A stretch of 64,000 nt of DNA from Phocoenobacter atlanticus (GTDB taxonomy: Bacteria; Pseudomonadota; Gammaproteobacteria; Enterobacterales; Pasteurellaceae). The position numbers were made by a program, and so were the translations under genes. Position 1 is the first letter of the stretch. The number at the start of each line of letters is the position of its first letter. The DNA is taken from assembly GCF_030764225.1 (NCBI RefSeq), contig NZ_JASAXH010000004.1; one strand, 5' to 3'. The notes below the pieces were generated by a model that was given only the letters and a program-made list of their open reading frames with translations, did no database searches and had not been told where the DNA came from. Of this stretch, positions 53,757 through 62,800 are shown piece after piece.

Positions 53757-55139
53757 CTAACCTTCCATTGCCTTTTTATGTTTTGCTTCTTGAATCATTG
53801 TTAAGAATAATAATACACAGGCTAATGCACTACCGCCCAACATTACATAGAAACCGCTGTCCCAACCGTTGTTTTGAACAGTCCAACCAATGATTGCACT
53901 TGCTGCTACTGATCCACCTAAGTAACCGAATAAACCAGTGAAGCCTGCGGCTGTACCTGCTGCTTTTTTAGGGGCTAATTCTAATGCGTGTAAGCCGATT
54001 AACATTACAGGACCATAGATTAAGAAACCTAACACAACCATCATAATCATCGCAAGGTCTTGTGAAGTGGTTTGCCAGTAAACATATAATGCGATTGTAA
54101 CTGCCACCATAAAGATGAAACCAGTTAAACCACGTTTACCTTGGAAAACTTTATCTGACACCCAACCACAGAATAAAGTACCTGGAATTGCGGCAATTTC
54201 ATATAATGCGTAAGTAATAGATGATTTATCGATACCAAAATGACGCACTTCTTTTAAATAAGTTGGTGCCCAGTCTAATACACCGTAGCGAATTAAATAA
54301 ACAAATACATTAGCGATTGCGATGTACCATAACAATTTATTTTTGAATACGTACTCAACAAAGATTTGTTTTGCCGTTAATTCTTTTTCATAAGTTTCTG
54401 GGTTGTAGTCATCTGGGTAATCATTTTTGTATTCTTCGATTGGCGGTAAGCCACAAGATTGCGGAGTATCGCGCATAATAAAGAAAATAACAAAAGAAGC
54501 AATAATTGCAGCAATACCTGGATAGTAAAGTGCTTCACGCCAAACCATAATAGATTGTACAGAATCACGATCGATATTATGAGTATAAGCATAAACACTT
54601 GATGCTAACATTAGTAACAATGCAGGTACTGCACCCCCTAAGTTATGTGCGGTATTCCAAATAGAAACAATGGTGCCACGTTCTTTTTTAGACCACCAGT
54701 GAACCATTGTACGACCACAAGGCGGCCAGCCCATACCTTGGAACCAACCATTTAAGAAAAGTAAAATCGCTAATACTGTTACACTACTGGTTGCCCAAGG
54801 GAAAAGTCCCATTGAGAGCATAATCAATCCAGAAAGGAAAAGACCAAGAGGTAAGAAAACACGTGTATTAGAACGGTCAGATACTGATCCCATAAGGAAT
54901 TTAGAAATACCGTAAGCAATAGAAACAAATGCCAAAGCATAACCTAAGTCAGCTTTTGACCACCCTTCGGCAATCATACCTGGCATCGCTAAGGCGAAGT
55001 TTTTACGCACAAAATAATATGCCGCATATCCAAAGAAAATACCCATAAAGACTTGCCAACGTAATTTACGATACGTTGGGTCAATTTGTTCTTTTGGCAA
55101 CTGTTCTTTATGCGGTGCAGGTTTTAAGAAACCGATCAT
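53757..55139 (-). CDS. glpT: Glycerol-3-phosphate:phosphate antiporter GlpT
   Basis: 460 residues, twelve-helix MFS protein of the organophosphate antiporter family. Conserved substrate-site arginines in YFVRKNFALAMPG and IRYGVLDWAPTYL, the signature FLNGWFQGMGWPPCGRTMVHWWSKKERG, and LFGYLGGSVAASAI. Imports glycerol-3-phosphate (and fosfomycin). GGAG precedes the ATG. A CRP-like half-palindrome lies upstream at 55303-55324, consistent with catabolite control. Confidence 0.96.
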   Translation of the reverse strand: MIGFLKPAPHKEQLPKEQIDPTYRKLRWQVFMGIFFGYAAYYFVRKNFALAMPGMIAEGWSKADLGYALAFVSIAYGISKFLMGSVSDRSNTRVFLPLGLFLSGLIMLSMGLFPWATSSVTVLAILLFLNGWFQGMGWPPCGRTMVHWWSKKERGTIVSIWNTAHNLGGAVPALLLMLASSVYAYTHNIDRDSVQSIMVWREALYYPGIAAIIASFVIFFIMRDTPQSCGLPPIEEYKNDYPDDYNPETYEKELTAKQIFVEYVFKNKLLWYIAIANVFVYLIRYGVLDWAPTYLKEVRHFGIDKSSITYALYEIAAIPGTLFCGWVSDKVFQGKRGLTGFIFMVAVTIALYVYWQTTSQDLAMIMMVVLGFLIYGPVMLIGLHALELAPKKAAGTAAGFTGLFGYLGGSVAASAIIGWTVQNNGWDSGFYVMLGGSALACVLLFLTMIQEAKHKKAMEG

Positions 55140-55599
55140 AATGAATTCTCCATAGTTAAGTTTACGTTTTTTATAATCAAATTATTTCTGAAAGCGGTTG
55201 GATTTTTTGTAAATTTTACAAAGATAAAACTGCTAATAAGAATCTAGAAATTGTTGGTACATTGTAAAAATTTTAATGTTAATAACAATCAGTTTTTGTT
55301 AAAAGTGTGATCTTGATCGATTATTTTTATAAAAATATGATTGATATCGCTTATTTTATAAATAAAAATGTTTGATAAGAGATTATTTTTACTCTAATTT
55401 TTTTCGTTAATGGTTTTTTGTGTAAAATGTTAACATTTATATTCCTTATATAATCAAGTGAAGTAAAAGAATACTTGAACAAAAATGACTTAAATATGAC
55501 TTTTTCTTTATAAAAGGGAATATTTGATCATAAATCAAGGTTATTCCATTAAAGTATGATTTTTCCTGCGTGTAACTAAGTTTAGTGCTGATATCTTTC
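55140..55599. other. Intergenic region between glpT and rpsP
   Basis: About 460 very AT-rich bases. It holds one uptake core (AAGCGGT near 55191), the CRP-like site at 55303-55324 and the unmarked glpT promoter. No gene is seen. Confidence 0.5.
55303..55324 (-). promoter_or_regulatory. CRP-like site upstream of glpT
   Basis: TGTGATCTTGATCGAT: one perfect TGTGA half-site and central GATC-N2-GATC as in Pasteurellaceae CRP sites; the second half-site is degenerate. About 165 bases before the glpT start. Confidence 0.45.
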
Positions 55600-55627
55600 T
55601 TGCTTTTTTGCAAAAAATCATTATAAT
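55600..55627 (+). promoter_or_regulatory. rpsP operon promoter
   Basis: TTGCTT, 16-base spacer, TATAAT. The leader contains CCCTC/GAGGG (55670-55688) followed by TTTCTTTTT, a short attenuator-like hairpin before the rpsP ribosome binding site. Confidence 0.65.
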
Positions 55628-55722
55628 TCCATCGCTTGTTTTCTATTTTTTAGACAAACAAAATACACGCCCTCACCTCGAACGAGGGTTTCTTTTTACT
55701 ATCAATTATTTAGAGGAAGGTT

Positions 55723-55971
55723 ATGGTAACCATTCGTTTATCTCGTGGCGGTTCTAAAAAACGCCCATTTTATCAAATCGTTGCAGCGGACAGCCGTTGT
55801 GCACGTGACGGTCGTTTCATCGAGCGTTTAGGATTTTTCAACCCAATGGCAGCAGGTCAAGCAGAGCGTTTACGCGTGAACCTTGAAGGTGTTGATGCGT
55901 GGGTTGCTAAGGGTGCTTCACTTTCTACTCGTGTTGCGACCTTAGTGAAAGAAGCACGTAAAGACGCTTAA
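55723..55971 (+). CDS. rpsP: 30S ribosomal protein S16
   Basis: 82 residues starting VTIRLSRGGSKKRPFYQIV, with SRCARDGRFIERLGFFNP. First gene of the classical rpsP-rimM-trmD-rplS operon. GAGGAAGG precedes the ATG. Confidence 0.99.
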   Translation: MVTIRLSRGGSKKRPFYQIVAADSRCARDGRFIERLGFFNPMAAGQAERLRVNLEGVDAWVAKGASLSTRVATLVKEARKDA

Positions 55972-56001
55972 TTCACAATTTAAATTATGTAGGTGGATAA
56001 T

Positions 56002-56529
56002 ATGAGCGAACAAAAAATGACAGTAGTGGGGAAATTAGGATCAACCTATGGTATCCGTGGCTGGTTACGCCTTTATTCATCGACAGAACAACAAGAAAGT
56101 ATTTTTGACTATCAACCTTGGTTTTTAAAAGTTAAAGATCAATGGAAACCAGTCGAACTTGAAAGCTGGCGTTATCATAAAAATGATTTAATTGTAAAAT
56201 TAAAAGGCACAGATGAGCGTGAATCTGCTCAGTTACTGACAAATGCGGAAATCGGTGTGGATTTAAGTGTCTTCCCTCAATTAGAGGAAGACGATTTTTA
56301 TTGGCACGATTTAATTGGTTGTGAAGTTGTTAATACGGATAACTACCAAATGGGTACAGTAACCGAGATTATGGAAACAGGTTCAAATGATGTTTTAGTC
56401 GTTAAAGCAAAAAGTAAAGATGCTTTCAAAAAGCAAGAGCGGTTAATTCCGTTTTTATACGAACAAGTAGTTAAAAGAGTCGATCTCACCACTAAAACAA
56501 TTGAAGTGGAATGGGACGCAGGTTTCTAA
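56002..56529 (+). CDS. rimM: 16S rRNA processing factor RimM
   Basis: 175 residues from the ATG at 56002; a GTG three codons earlier overlaps the likely ribosome binding site GGTGG. GKLGSTYGIRGWLRLYSSTE at the N-terminus and a C-terminal PRC-barrel domain (DDFYWHDLIGCEVV, LIPFLYEQVV). Binds S19 and helps mature the 30S head. Confidence 0.96.
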   Translation: MSEQKMTVVGKLGSTYGIRGWLRLYSSTEQQESIFDYQPWFLKVKDQWKPVELESWRYHKNDLIVKLKGTDERESAQLLTNAEIGVDLSVFPQLEEDDFYWHDLIGCEVVNTDNYQMGTVTEIMETGSNDVLVVKAKSKDAFKKQERLIPFLYEQVVKRVDLTTKTIEVEWDAGF

Positions 56530-56566
56530 CCTCAGGTATGCATAACCGTAATCAAAAGAGCTTTTT

Positions 56567-57319
56567 ATGTGGATAGGAATTATTAGCTTATTTCCTGAAA
56601 TGTTTCAAGCAATTACGGAATATGGCGTAACAGGAAGAGCCGTAAAGCACAATCTTCTGCAAATTCAATGTTGGAATCCTCGTGATTTTACCTTTGATAA
56701 GCATAATACCGTTGATGATCGCCCTTATGGCGGTGGACCGGGTATGTTAATGATGGTGCAACCGTTGCGAGATGCTATTCACGCAGCGAAACAAGCCGCA
56801 TTAAGCGAAGATGAAAATGCGGAAGTAAAGGTCATTTACCTTTCACCGCAAGGACGTAAACTTGATCAGCAAGGTGTTAAAACCTTAGCCACAAATCAAA
56901 AAATGATTTTGGTGTGTGGTCGTTATGAAGGCATTGATGAACGCTTAATTCAAGCAGAAGTTGATGAGGAATGGTCGATTGGAGATTACGTTTTAACAGG
57001 GGGCGAACTGCCTGCAATGACATTGATTGATGCTGTTGCAAGATTTGTTCCAGGAGTATTAGGCAAACAAGCCTCCGCAGAAGAAGATTCTTTTGCGACA
57101 GGACTATTAGATTGTCCACATTACACTCGCCCTGAAGTGCTAGATGGTAAACCGGTACCCGATGTGTTGATGTCTGGACATCACGAAAATATTCGTAAAT
57201 GGCGATTAGAACAATCCCTTGAACGAACGTGGTTAAGACGCCCTGAGCTATTAGACGATCTAGCTCTGACTGACGAACAAGCGACGTTGTTAAAGAAAAT
57301 TAAACAGCGTTATACATAG
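56567..57319 (+). CDS. trmD: tRNA (guanine37-N1)-methyltransferase TrmD
   Basis: 250 residues. Trefoil-knot SPOUT methyltransferase with YLSPQGRKLDQ, VCGRYEGIDER and SIGDYVLTGGELPAM; forms m1G37 in tRNAs to prevent frameshifting. N-terminal SLFPEMF and DRPYGGGPGM are conserved. Third gene of the rpsP operon. Confidence 0.98.
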   Translation: MWIGIISLFPEMFQAITEYGVTGRAVKHNLLQIQCWNPRDFTFDKHNTVDDRPYGGGPGMLMMVQPLRDAIHAAKQAALSEDENAEVKVIYLSPQGRKLDQQGVKTLATNQKMILVCGRYEGIDERLIQAEVDEEWSIGDYVLTGGELPAMTLIDAVARFVPGVLGKQASAEEDSFATGLLDCPHYTRPEVLDGKPVPDVLMSGHHENIRKWRLEQSLERTWLRRPELLDDLALTDEQATLLKKIKQRYT

Positions 57320-57356
57320 ATTCAGTTATTTCTAGAATTATATAAGGTTTATTATT

Positions 57357-57710
57357 ATGAGTAACATCATTAAACAAATTGAAGAAGAACAGTTAAAGAA
57401 AGACTTACCAAGCTTCCGTCCTGGTGACACTTTAGAAGTTAAGGTATGGGTTAAAGAAGGTAGTAAAAGCCGTCTGCAAGCGTTCGAAGGCGTGGTTATT
57501 GCAATTCGTAACCGTGGCTTGCATTCAGCATTCACACTACGCAAAATCTCAAATGGCGTAGGTGTTGAACGTGTATTCCAAACTCACTCACCTGTAATTG
57601 ACAGCATTGCTGTTAAACGTAAAGGTGATGTACGTCAAGCGAAAATCTACTACTTACGTGAGCGTAGTGGTCGTTCTGCACGTATCAAAGAGCGTTTGGG
57701 TAAAAAATAA
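57357..57710 (+). CDS. rplS: 50S ribosomal protein L19
   Basis: 117 residues; PSFRPGDTLEVKVWVKEG, RLQAFEGVVIAIRNRG and YYLRERSGRSARIKERL are typical. Intersubunit bridge protein contacting L14. Last gene of the operon, followed by a strong terminator. Confidence 0.99.
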   Translation: MSNIIKQIEEEQLKKDLPSFRPGDTLEVKVWVKEGSKSRLQAFEGVVIAIRNRGLHSAFTLRKISNGVGVERVFQTHSPVIDSIAVKRKGDVRQAKIYYLRERSGRSARIKERLGKK

Positions 57711-57734
57711 TTTTTGCTTAATAATGCAGAAAAC

Positions 57735-57764
57735 AAAAGGCTTGGGATTTCCCAAGCCTTTTTT
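57735..57764 (+). terminator. rpsP operon terminator
   Basis: AAAAGGCTTGGG, loop ATTT, CCCAAGCCTTTTTT. Complementary A-run upstream means it may also end crp transcription from the other strand. Confidence 0.9.
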
Positions 57765-57803
57765 CTATCTTTACTCTCTATAATCCAAAGATTATTTCAT
57801 AAA

Positions 57804-58469
57804 CTATCTCGAACCATAAACCACAACAGTTTTACCGTGCGCTGAGATCAATCCATCATTTTCTAACATTTTCAGTATTCGTCCAACAGTTTCACGTGAA
57901 CAGCCGACCATTTGCCCAATCTCCTGACGGGTAATTTTAATTTGCATTCCATCGGGGTGAGTCATTGCATCTGGCTGTCTTGTTAAACTCATTAGTGTTT
58001 GAGCAATACGCCCTGTTACATCTAAAAAGGCAAGATTACTTGCTTGCATAGAGGTTTGGCGTAAACGACGAGCCATCTGAGCAGAAAGATACATCAAAAT
58101 ATCTGGATTTAAATGAATTAATTGTTTGAATTTTGTATAAGGAATTTCAGCAATTTCACAAGCTCCTCTTGTTTTAACCGATGCGGTTCGTCTAGAGATA
58201 TCCTCTTCAAATAGACTGATTTCACCAACAAATTCACCTTCGCATAGGTTAGATAAAATCATCTCTTTGCCTTCTTCATCTTTTACAAAAACAGAAACTG
58301 AACCACTAACGATGTAATAAAGTGTGTCTGCTTTTTCACCTGCGTGAATTAACGTTGTTTTTGAAGGATAACGATGTACGTGACAATAAGTTAAAAACCA
58401 CTCCAACGTTGAAACATCTGATGGTTTTATTGGAACTGGTTGAGGTATAACAAGTGAAATATCTTGCAT
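57804..58469 (-). CDS. crp: cAMP receptor protein CRP
   Basis: 221 residues. cAMP-binding beta roll with GEFVGEISLFEEDISRRTASV (Glu/Arg/Ser-Thr cAMP contacts), the C-helix MARRLRQTS, and the helix-turn-helix TRQEIGQMVGCSRETVGRIL. Global regulator of carbon use and, with TfoX, of competence genes through CRP-S sites. Two CRP-S-type sites and one CRP-like site occur in this window (tfoX, radC, glpT). Confidence 0.97.
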   Translation of the reverse strand: MQDISLVIPQPVPIKPSDVSTLEWFLTYCHVHRYPSKTTLIHAGEKADTLYYIVSGSVSVFVKDEEGKEMILSNLCEGEFVGEISLFEEDISRRTASVKTRGACEIAEIPYTKFKQLIHLNPDILMYLSAQMARRLRQTSMQASNLAFLDVTGRIAQTLMSLTRQPDAMTHPDGMQIKITRQEIGQMVGCSRETVGRILKMLENDGLISAHGKTVVVYGSR

Positions 58470-58538
58470 AAATAATGTCTCTATTGGTTGAATAAAACAA
58501 AAATATTATATGGGTTAGTCTAACACAGCCATTATATT

Positions 58539-58757
58539 TTAACCTAAAAAAGATTGGCGATCTTTAATATCTAAACTTTGATGTAATTCAGACCATACAA
58601 TAACAGCTTGCTCGGAATAAATTAATTGTAATAAACGTTCTTTTTTTTCTTCCATTGAACGTTCAACTTCACCATAATCTGTCCCTTCTCGCATAATGAA
58701 GGATTCTAAAATATTATCTAAAGTCTCTGAGGGAATACTTTTCCAAGGAATTATCAT
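58539..58757 (-). CDS. yheU: YheU, UPF0270 family protein
   Basis: 72 residues from the ATG at 58757 (MIIPWKSI), matching the family length; the longer frame starts with TTG inside the slmA end. Conserved PW, LDNILESFIMREGTDYGEVE and VWSELHQSL. Function unknown. It starts seven bases after the slmA stop, so the two are co-transcribed. Confidence 0.92.
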   Translation of the reverse strand: MIIPWKSIPSETLDNILESFIMREGTDYGEVERSMEEKKERLLQLIYSEQAVIVWSELHQSLDIKDRQSFLG

Positions 58758-58764
58758 TGATTTC

Positions 58765-59376
58765 TCACTCAAAAAGAGGTTTAATTAATCGCCATTGTTT
58801 CTCAAAGTTTTGGAATTGATCATAGCGAAAATTTGAACGAACTAAGCGTAAAAATTGCCCTTCACAAAAATTAATAAGAAAAACAGAAAGTATTCTAATA
58901 TCGGTGTCAAAAGCACGCCCTTCTCGTAATTTTCTCATTTGTAGAATATTTGTAAATTGTAATTCTAAACCATCAAAAAATTTGGCTACTCGCATTTTCA
59001 GTAAATCATCTTCAAACATCAATGCGTGTCCTGTTAAAATACGTGTTACGCCTGGATTTTTTCGAGCAAATTCTAATATGGTGTAAAGAATTACTTTAAT
59101 CCGTGATAGTGTACTCTCTTCTCTCTGGATAACAGTTTTGATTTGACTGATTAATGCAGCTTCAATACTATCTAATAATGCTTCAAACATTTTAGTTTTA
59201 CTTGGATAATAGCGATATAAAGCCCCTTCAGACACACCTACAGCTTTGGAAAGGCGATCTGTTGTTATACGCTGCATTCCTTCCTCAGAGTTTAATAATG
59301 TTAATAAAACTTCTAAAACTTGTTGTTGACGTTCTTTTACTGATTTTTTAGGCATTTTTATTATTGGTTCTATCAT
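58765..59376 (-). CDS. slmA: Nucleoid occlusion factor SlmA
   Basis: 203-residue TetR-family protein. N-terminal helix-turn-helix (RITTDRLSKAVGVSEGALYRYYPSK), then the FtsZ-binding core with NPGVTRILTGHALMFEDD and FCEGQFLRLVRSNF. Blocks Z-ring formation over the chromosome when bound to its DNA sites. AGGATG precedes the ATG; lies ten bases after dut. Confidence 0.94.
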   Translation of the reverse strand: MIEPIIKMPKKSVKERQQQVLEVLLTLLNSEEGMQRITTDRLSKAVGVSEGALYRYYPSKTKMFEALLDSIEAALISQIKTVIQREESTLSRIKVILYTILEFARKNPGVTRILTGHALMFEDDLLKMRVAKFFDGLELQFTNILQMRKLREGRAFDTDIRILSVFLINFCEGQFLRLVRSNFRYDQFQNFEKQWRLIKPLFE

Positions 59377-59385
59377 AATAACATC

Positions 59386-59841
59386 CTATTGTTTTCCTGA
59401 ATGACCAAAGCCACCTTCACCACGCTCTGTTTGATTAAATTCTTCTACTACATTAAAACTGGCTTGAACAACAGGAACAAAGACTAATTGTGCAATACGA
59501 TCACCTATTTCAACGGTAAATGGTTGATTACTTCTATTCCACAAAGACACCATCAAAGGACCTTGATAGTCTGAATCAACCAACCCAACTAAGTTTCCCA
59601 ATACAATGCCATTTTTATGCCCTAATCCTGAACGAGGTAAAATGACTGCTGCCAAATTAGGATCTGCGACATAAATAGAAATTCCTGTTGGAATTAACAC
59701 TGTTTGCCCCGCTTCAACAATCATTTTTTCTTCAATTAACGCACGTAAATCAAGTCCTGCGGAACCTTCAGTTGCATAGCTCGGTAATGGAAATTCTGTT
59801 CCAATACGTTTATCTAACACTTTTAAATCAATCTGTTTCAC
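59386..59841 (-). CDS. dut: dUTP diphosphatase Dut
   Basis: 151 residues, trimeric dUTPase with all five motifs visible (AGLDLRA, PRSGLGHKNG, GLVDSDYQG, GDRIAQLVF, RGEGGFGHSG). Removes dUTP and provides dUMP. GTG start after AAGGAAAAGTA, overlapping the coaBC stop by one base, the classical dfp-dut coupling. Confidence 0.98.
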   Translation of the reverse strand: MKQIDLKVLDKRIGTEFPLPSYATEGSAGLDLRALIEEKMIVEAGQTVLIPTGISIYVADPNLAAVILPRSGLGHKNGIVLGNLVGLVDSDYQGPLMVSLWNRSNQPFTVEIGDRIAQLVFVPVVQASFNVVEEFNQTERGEGGFGHSGKQ

Positions 59842-61046
59842 TACTTTTCCTTATATATACTTATTATTTCATCCACTAATCGTTCTGCTAATATTAATTT
59901 ATCGGTAAGCGGTAAGATTTTATCATTTTTTTGCCAAAATAAATGCAAGCTATTTTGATCGCTATTAAAAACTTGTCCATTTGAAACATCATTTGCACAA
60001 ATTAAATCCAAATTTTTACGTTCTAATTTACTTTTTGCATAATGCTCAACATCTTGCGTTTCTGCAGCAAAACCGACGACAAAAGGTCTATTTTCTTTAA
60101 GGTTAGCAACATTTGAAATAATATCAGGATTTTTGATTAACTTGAGGGTTATTTCATTATTTTTATCTGTTTTTTTGATTTTTTGTGTCGCTACCTCTGC
60201 TACTCGATAATCAGCAACAGCAGCACAACCAATAAATATATCACTTTGTTGAGCAAACGTAATTGCTTCTTTTTCCATTTCTATTGCAGAAATGACATTT
60301 ATTCGTTGCACATTATCAGGAGTATTCAAATTTACAGATCCTGAAATTAGAGTAACTGTCGCTCCCCGATCTGCAAACACTTTTGCAATGGAAAACCCCA
60401 TTTTACCAGAGCTATGATTACTAATATAACGTACTGGATCAATTGGCTCTCGGGTGGGGCCTGCCGTAATTGTAATAGTTAAGTGTTGTAAATCTTGTTT
60501 CTTTGTAAAAAATTGTTCAAGGTGATAATAAATTTCAGTAGGCTCTGACATTCGCCCAAAGCCATTATCCCCACAAGCTTGTTCACCCTTATTTGGACCA
60601 ATGCAATAAACACCTTGTTCGTGGATTAAATTTTGTAAATTTTGTTGAACAACTGACCGCTTATACATCTGCTGATTCATTGCTGGAGCAATAAAAATAG
60701 GAGCAGTGGTTGCCAAACAGAGTGTAGAAAGCAAATCATTACCCATTCCAATTCGTAAACGAGCCATAAAATCTGCCGTTGTGGGGGCTATAACAATCGC
60801 ATCAGCCCATTTTGCTAATTCAATATGCCCCATTGCCAATTCAGCTTGTGGATCTAATAATGACGTTGCCACAGTATTACCTGAAATTGCTTGTAAAGTT
60901 AATGGCGTCACAAAAGTCTCTGCTGCAGAGGTTAATACAACACGAACTTCAGCATTGGCTTTTTTAAGTAAACGAATAAGTTCTATTGTTTTGTAAGCAG
61001 CAATACCACCCGTTATTCCTACAACAATTTTCTTTGATTTCAACAT
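59841..61046 (-). CDS. coaBC: Bifunctional CoaBC (phosphopantothenoylcysteine synthetase/decarboxylase)
   Basis: 401 residues. N-terminal flavin-dependent decarboxylase (VGITGGIAAYKTIELIR, APTTADFMA, APAMNQQMY, DNGFGRM) and C-terminal synthetase (TAGPTREPIDPVRYISNHSSGKMG, AAVADYR). Carries out steps two and three from phosphopantothenate to coenzyme A. Divergent from radC. Confidence 0.98.
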   Translation of the reverse strand: MLKSKKIVVGITGGIAAYKTIELIRLLKKANAEVRVVLTSAAETFVTPLTLQAISGNTVATSLLDPQAELAMGHIELAKWADAIVIAPTTADFMARLRIGMGNDLLSTLCLATTAPIFIAPAMNQQMYKRSVVQQNLQNLIHEQGVYCIGPNKGEQACGDNGFGRMSEPTEIYYHLEQFFTKKQDLQHLTITITAGPTREPIDPVRYISNHSSGKMGFSIAKVFADRGATVTLISGSVNLNTPDNVQRINVISAIEMEKEAITFAQQSDIFIGCAAVADYRVAEVATQKIKKTDKNNEITLKLIKNPDIISNVANLKENRPFVVGFAAETQDVEHYAKSKLERKNLDLICANDVSNGQVFNSDQNSLHLFWQKNDKILPLTDKLILAERLVDEIISIYKEK

Positions 61047-61121
61047 TAAGCTATTTACCTATTTAAACAAACGTCAGAGTGAGTATTCTACGAAAATAAG
61101 GAGTTACTCACAATAGTTTAT

Positions 61122-61143
61122 TTTTGCGATCTTGATCGAAAGA
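61122..61143 (+). promoter_or_regulatory. CRP-S-like site upstream of radC
   Basis: TTTTGCGATC-TT-GATCGAAAGA: a perfect left half (TGCGA) and intact central GATC-N2-GATC, degenerate right end. 76 bases before the radC ATG. radC belongs to the CRP-S competence regulon in Haemophilus influenzae. Confidence 0.65.
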
Positions 61144-61218
61144 TTATATTTTCTTTTTTGTATCTATTTATTACTCAGATTATTATTTTTTTATTTGTTC
61201 CATTTTAATAGGATAATA

Positions 61219-61887
61219 ATGACTAAGTTACTAGAACCATTGATGCCACGAGAGAAACTTCTAAAATTTGGTGCTGAAACATTAACAGATAGTGAGCTTC
61301 TTGCCATTTTTTTACGTACTGGCATTAAAGGATTACCCGTGATGCAACTTTCAGAAAATGTACTAAATAAATTTGGTTCTTTGAGAGGATTACTTACTGC
61401 AAATTTAACAGAATTTTGTGAAATTAAAGGCTTAGGACAAACGCAATTTATTCAACTTCAAGCAACAAAAGAGATGACAAAACGTTATCTCAACCAAAAA
61501 ATTAAATTTACAGAAGTGATTAGTGAACCTTATCTTGCAGTAATGTATTTTCAATCTGAATTAGAAGAGAGTGAGAGAGAAATTTTTATGGTTATTTTTT
61601 TAGATAATCAACATCAAGTGATTAAAGCTGAAAAAATGTTTTATGGCACAATTAATCAAGCAAGTGTTCATCCTCGTGAAATAATTAAAGAAGCGTTAAA
61701 ATGTAACTCCGCTGCCATTATTGTTGCACACAATCATCCATCAGGTAATTGCACGCCAAGTGAATCAGACAGAATTCTTACGAATAAAATTGAAATGGCC
61801 TGTGAATTAGTTGATATTCGCTTTCTTGATCATATTATTATTGGAAAAGGAAGTTATTTTTCTTTTGAAGAGGAAAAATTAACCTAA
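61219..61887 (+). CDS. radC: RadC family protein (JAB/MPN domain)
   Basis: 222 residues from the ATG at 61219, preceded by AGGATAA; the upstream part of the open frame overlaps the promoter. N-terminal PREKLLKFGAETLTDSELLAIFLRTG and helix-hairpin-helix, then the JAMM metal motif (HNHPSG...SESD). Despite the name it is not needed for DNA repair; in Haemophilus it is induced in competence. A CRP-S-like site upstream supports that here. Confidence 0.95.
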   Translation: MTKLLEPLMPREKLLKFGAETLTDSELLAIFLRTGIKGLPVMQLSENVLNKFGSLRGLLTANLTEFCEIKGLGQTQFIQLQATKEMTKRYLNQKIKFTEVISEPYLAVMYFQSELEESEREIFMVIFLDNQHQVIKAEKMFYGTINQASVHPREIIKEALKCNSAAIIVAHNHPSGNCTPSESDRILTNKIEMACELVDIRFLDHIIIGKGSYFSFEEEKLT

Positions 61888-61901
61888 AAGATGAACAATA
61901 C

Positions 61902-61930
61902 TTGAATGCAGTAAATAAACAAAGTATAAT
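61902..61930 (+). promoter_or_regulatory. rpmB-rpmG promoter
   Basis: TTGAAT, 17-base spacer, TATAAT. The transcript would have a leader of about 115 bases before rpmB containing several short complementary stretches (GGTGGATTGGGTAT with ATACCCGAACC). Confidence 0.75.
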
Positions 61931-62054
61931 CGCCAGTCTTTATAGTAGTCGGTGGATTGGGTATATGCCTGACGAGGTAACAAAAGCATAATTAATATGT
62001 TTTTGATACCCGAACCATTTAACTTAAGCTTAAGCAAATTATTGGAGAATAACA

Positions 62055-62291
62055 ATGTCTAGAGTCTGTCAAGTAACAGGCAAGCGTCCTGCAGTGGGGA
62101 ATAACCGCTCACACGCAATGAATGCGACTCGCCGTCGTTTCTTACCTAATCTTCACTCTCACCGTTTTTGGGTTGAAAGTGAAAAACGTTTCGTAACTTT
62201 ACGCTTAACAGCGAAAGGTATGCGTATTATTGATAAAAAAGGCATCGATGCAGTTTTAGCTGATATTCGTGCTCGTGGCGAAAAAATCTAA
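62055..62291 (+). CDS. rpmB: 50S ribosomal protein L28
   Basis: 78 residues starting SRVCQVTGKRPAVGNN, with AMNATRRRFLPNLHSHRFW. Only one cysteine, so no zinc site. TTGGAG precedes the ATG. First gene of the rpmBG pair. Confidence 0.99.
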   Translation: MSRVCQVTGKRPAVGNNRSHAMNATRRRFLPNLHSHRFWVESEKRFVTLRLTAKGMRIIDKKGIDAVLADIRARGEKI

Positions 62292-62302
62292 GGAGCTAAA
62301 CA

Positions 62303-62473
62303 ATGGCAGCTAAAGGTAATCGTGAAAAAATTAAATTAGTGTCTAGTGCTGAAACAGGTCACTTCTACACTACTGATAAAAACAAACGTAATATGCCAGG
62401 TAAAATGGAGATCAAAAAATATGATCCTGTTGTGCGTAAACACGTTATGTATAAAGAAGCAAAAATCAAATAA
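62303..62473 (+). CDS. rpmG: 50S ribosomal protein L33
   Basis: 56 residues (AAKGNREKIKLVSSAETGHFYTT... start; KYDPVVRKHVMYKEAKIK end), the zinc-free form without the CxxC pairs. AAGGAGC precedes the ATG, 12 bases after rpmB. Confidence 0.97.
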   Translation: MAAKGNREKIKLVSSAETGHFYTTDKNKRNMPGKMEIKKYDPVVRKHVMYKEAKIK

Positions 62474-62495
62474 TTTGCTTTATATATCAAAATTT

Positions 62496-62522
62496 AAAAC
62501 CCAGCTTTTGCTGGGTTTTTTT
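62496..62522 (+). terminator. rpmBG terminator
   Basis: AAAACCCAGC, loop TTTT, GCTGGG followed by seven Ts. Confidence 0.92.
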
Positions 62523-62607
62523 ATGGCATTAGGATGATAAGATTTTCTGTTTAAGCGAATTTCATTCATTTTTTAATATAACCACCCATTGATGTATAAA
62601 TATATTG

Positions 62608-62633
62608 TATAGACAGGGCAAGCCCTGTCTATA
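62608..62633. repeat. Small palindromic repeat, copy B
   Basis: TATAGACAGGGC and GCCCTGTCTATA form a perfect 12-base inverted repeat around AA. The core matches copy A at 16724-16743 in 17 of 20 bases. Confidence 0.65.
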
Positions 62634-62724
62634 TGTAAAATATTAAATGTGTAAATTTTCGATTTGATCTACCCGCTATATTGATGCCTAATAATGTTTT
62701 GTGATAATTTTTATATCGAGCAAC

Positions 62725-62761
62725 GGGCGGATATACGCAAACAAGTTTGCTAATCACGCCC
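62725..62761. repeat. Nested palindromic element
   Basis: Outer arms GGGCG/CGCCC and inner arms GCAAAC/GTTTGC around AA, total 37 bases. No T tract follows. It lies in the 411-base spacer between rpmG and the DUF2569 gene, which has no gene of its own. Confidence 0.5.
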
Positions 62762-62800
62762 CTACATTAATAATGTAATCTATTGATTTTTATAAAAAAT

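Noticed and set aside
62346..62537. Extra 63-codon open frame at the rpmG 3' end
   Set aside because: It overlaps rpmG in another frame, runs through the terminator and has no ribosome binding site.
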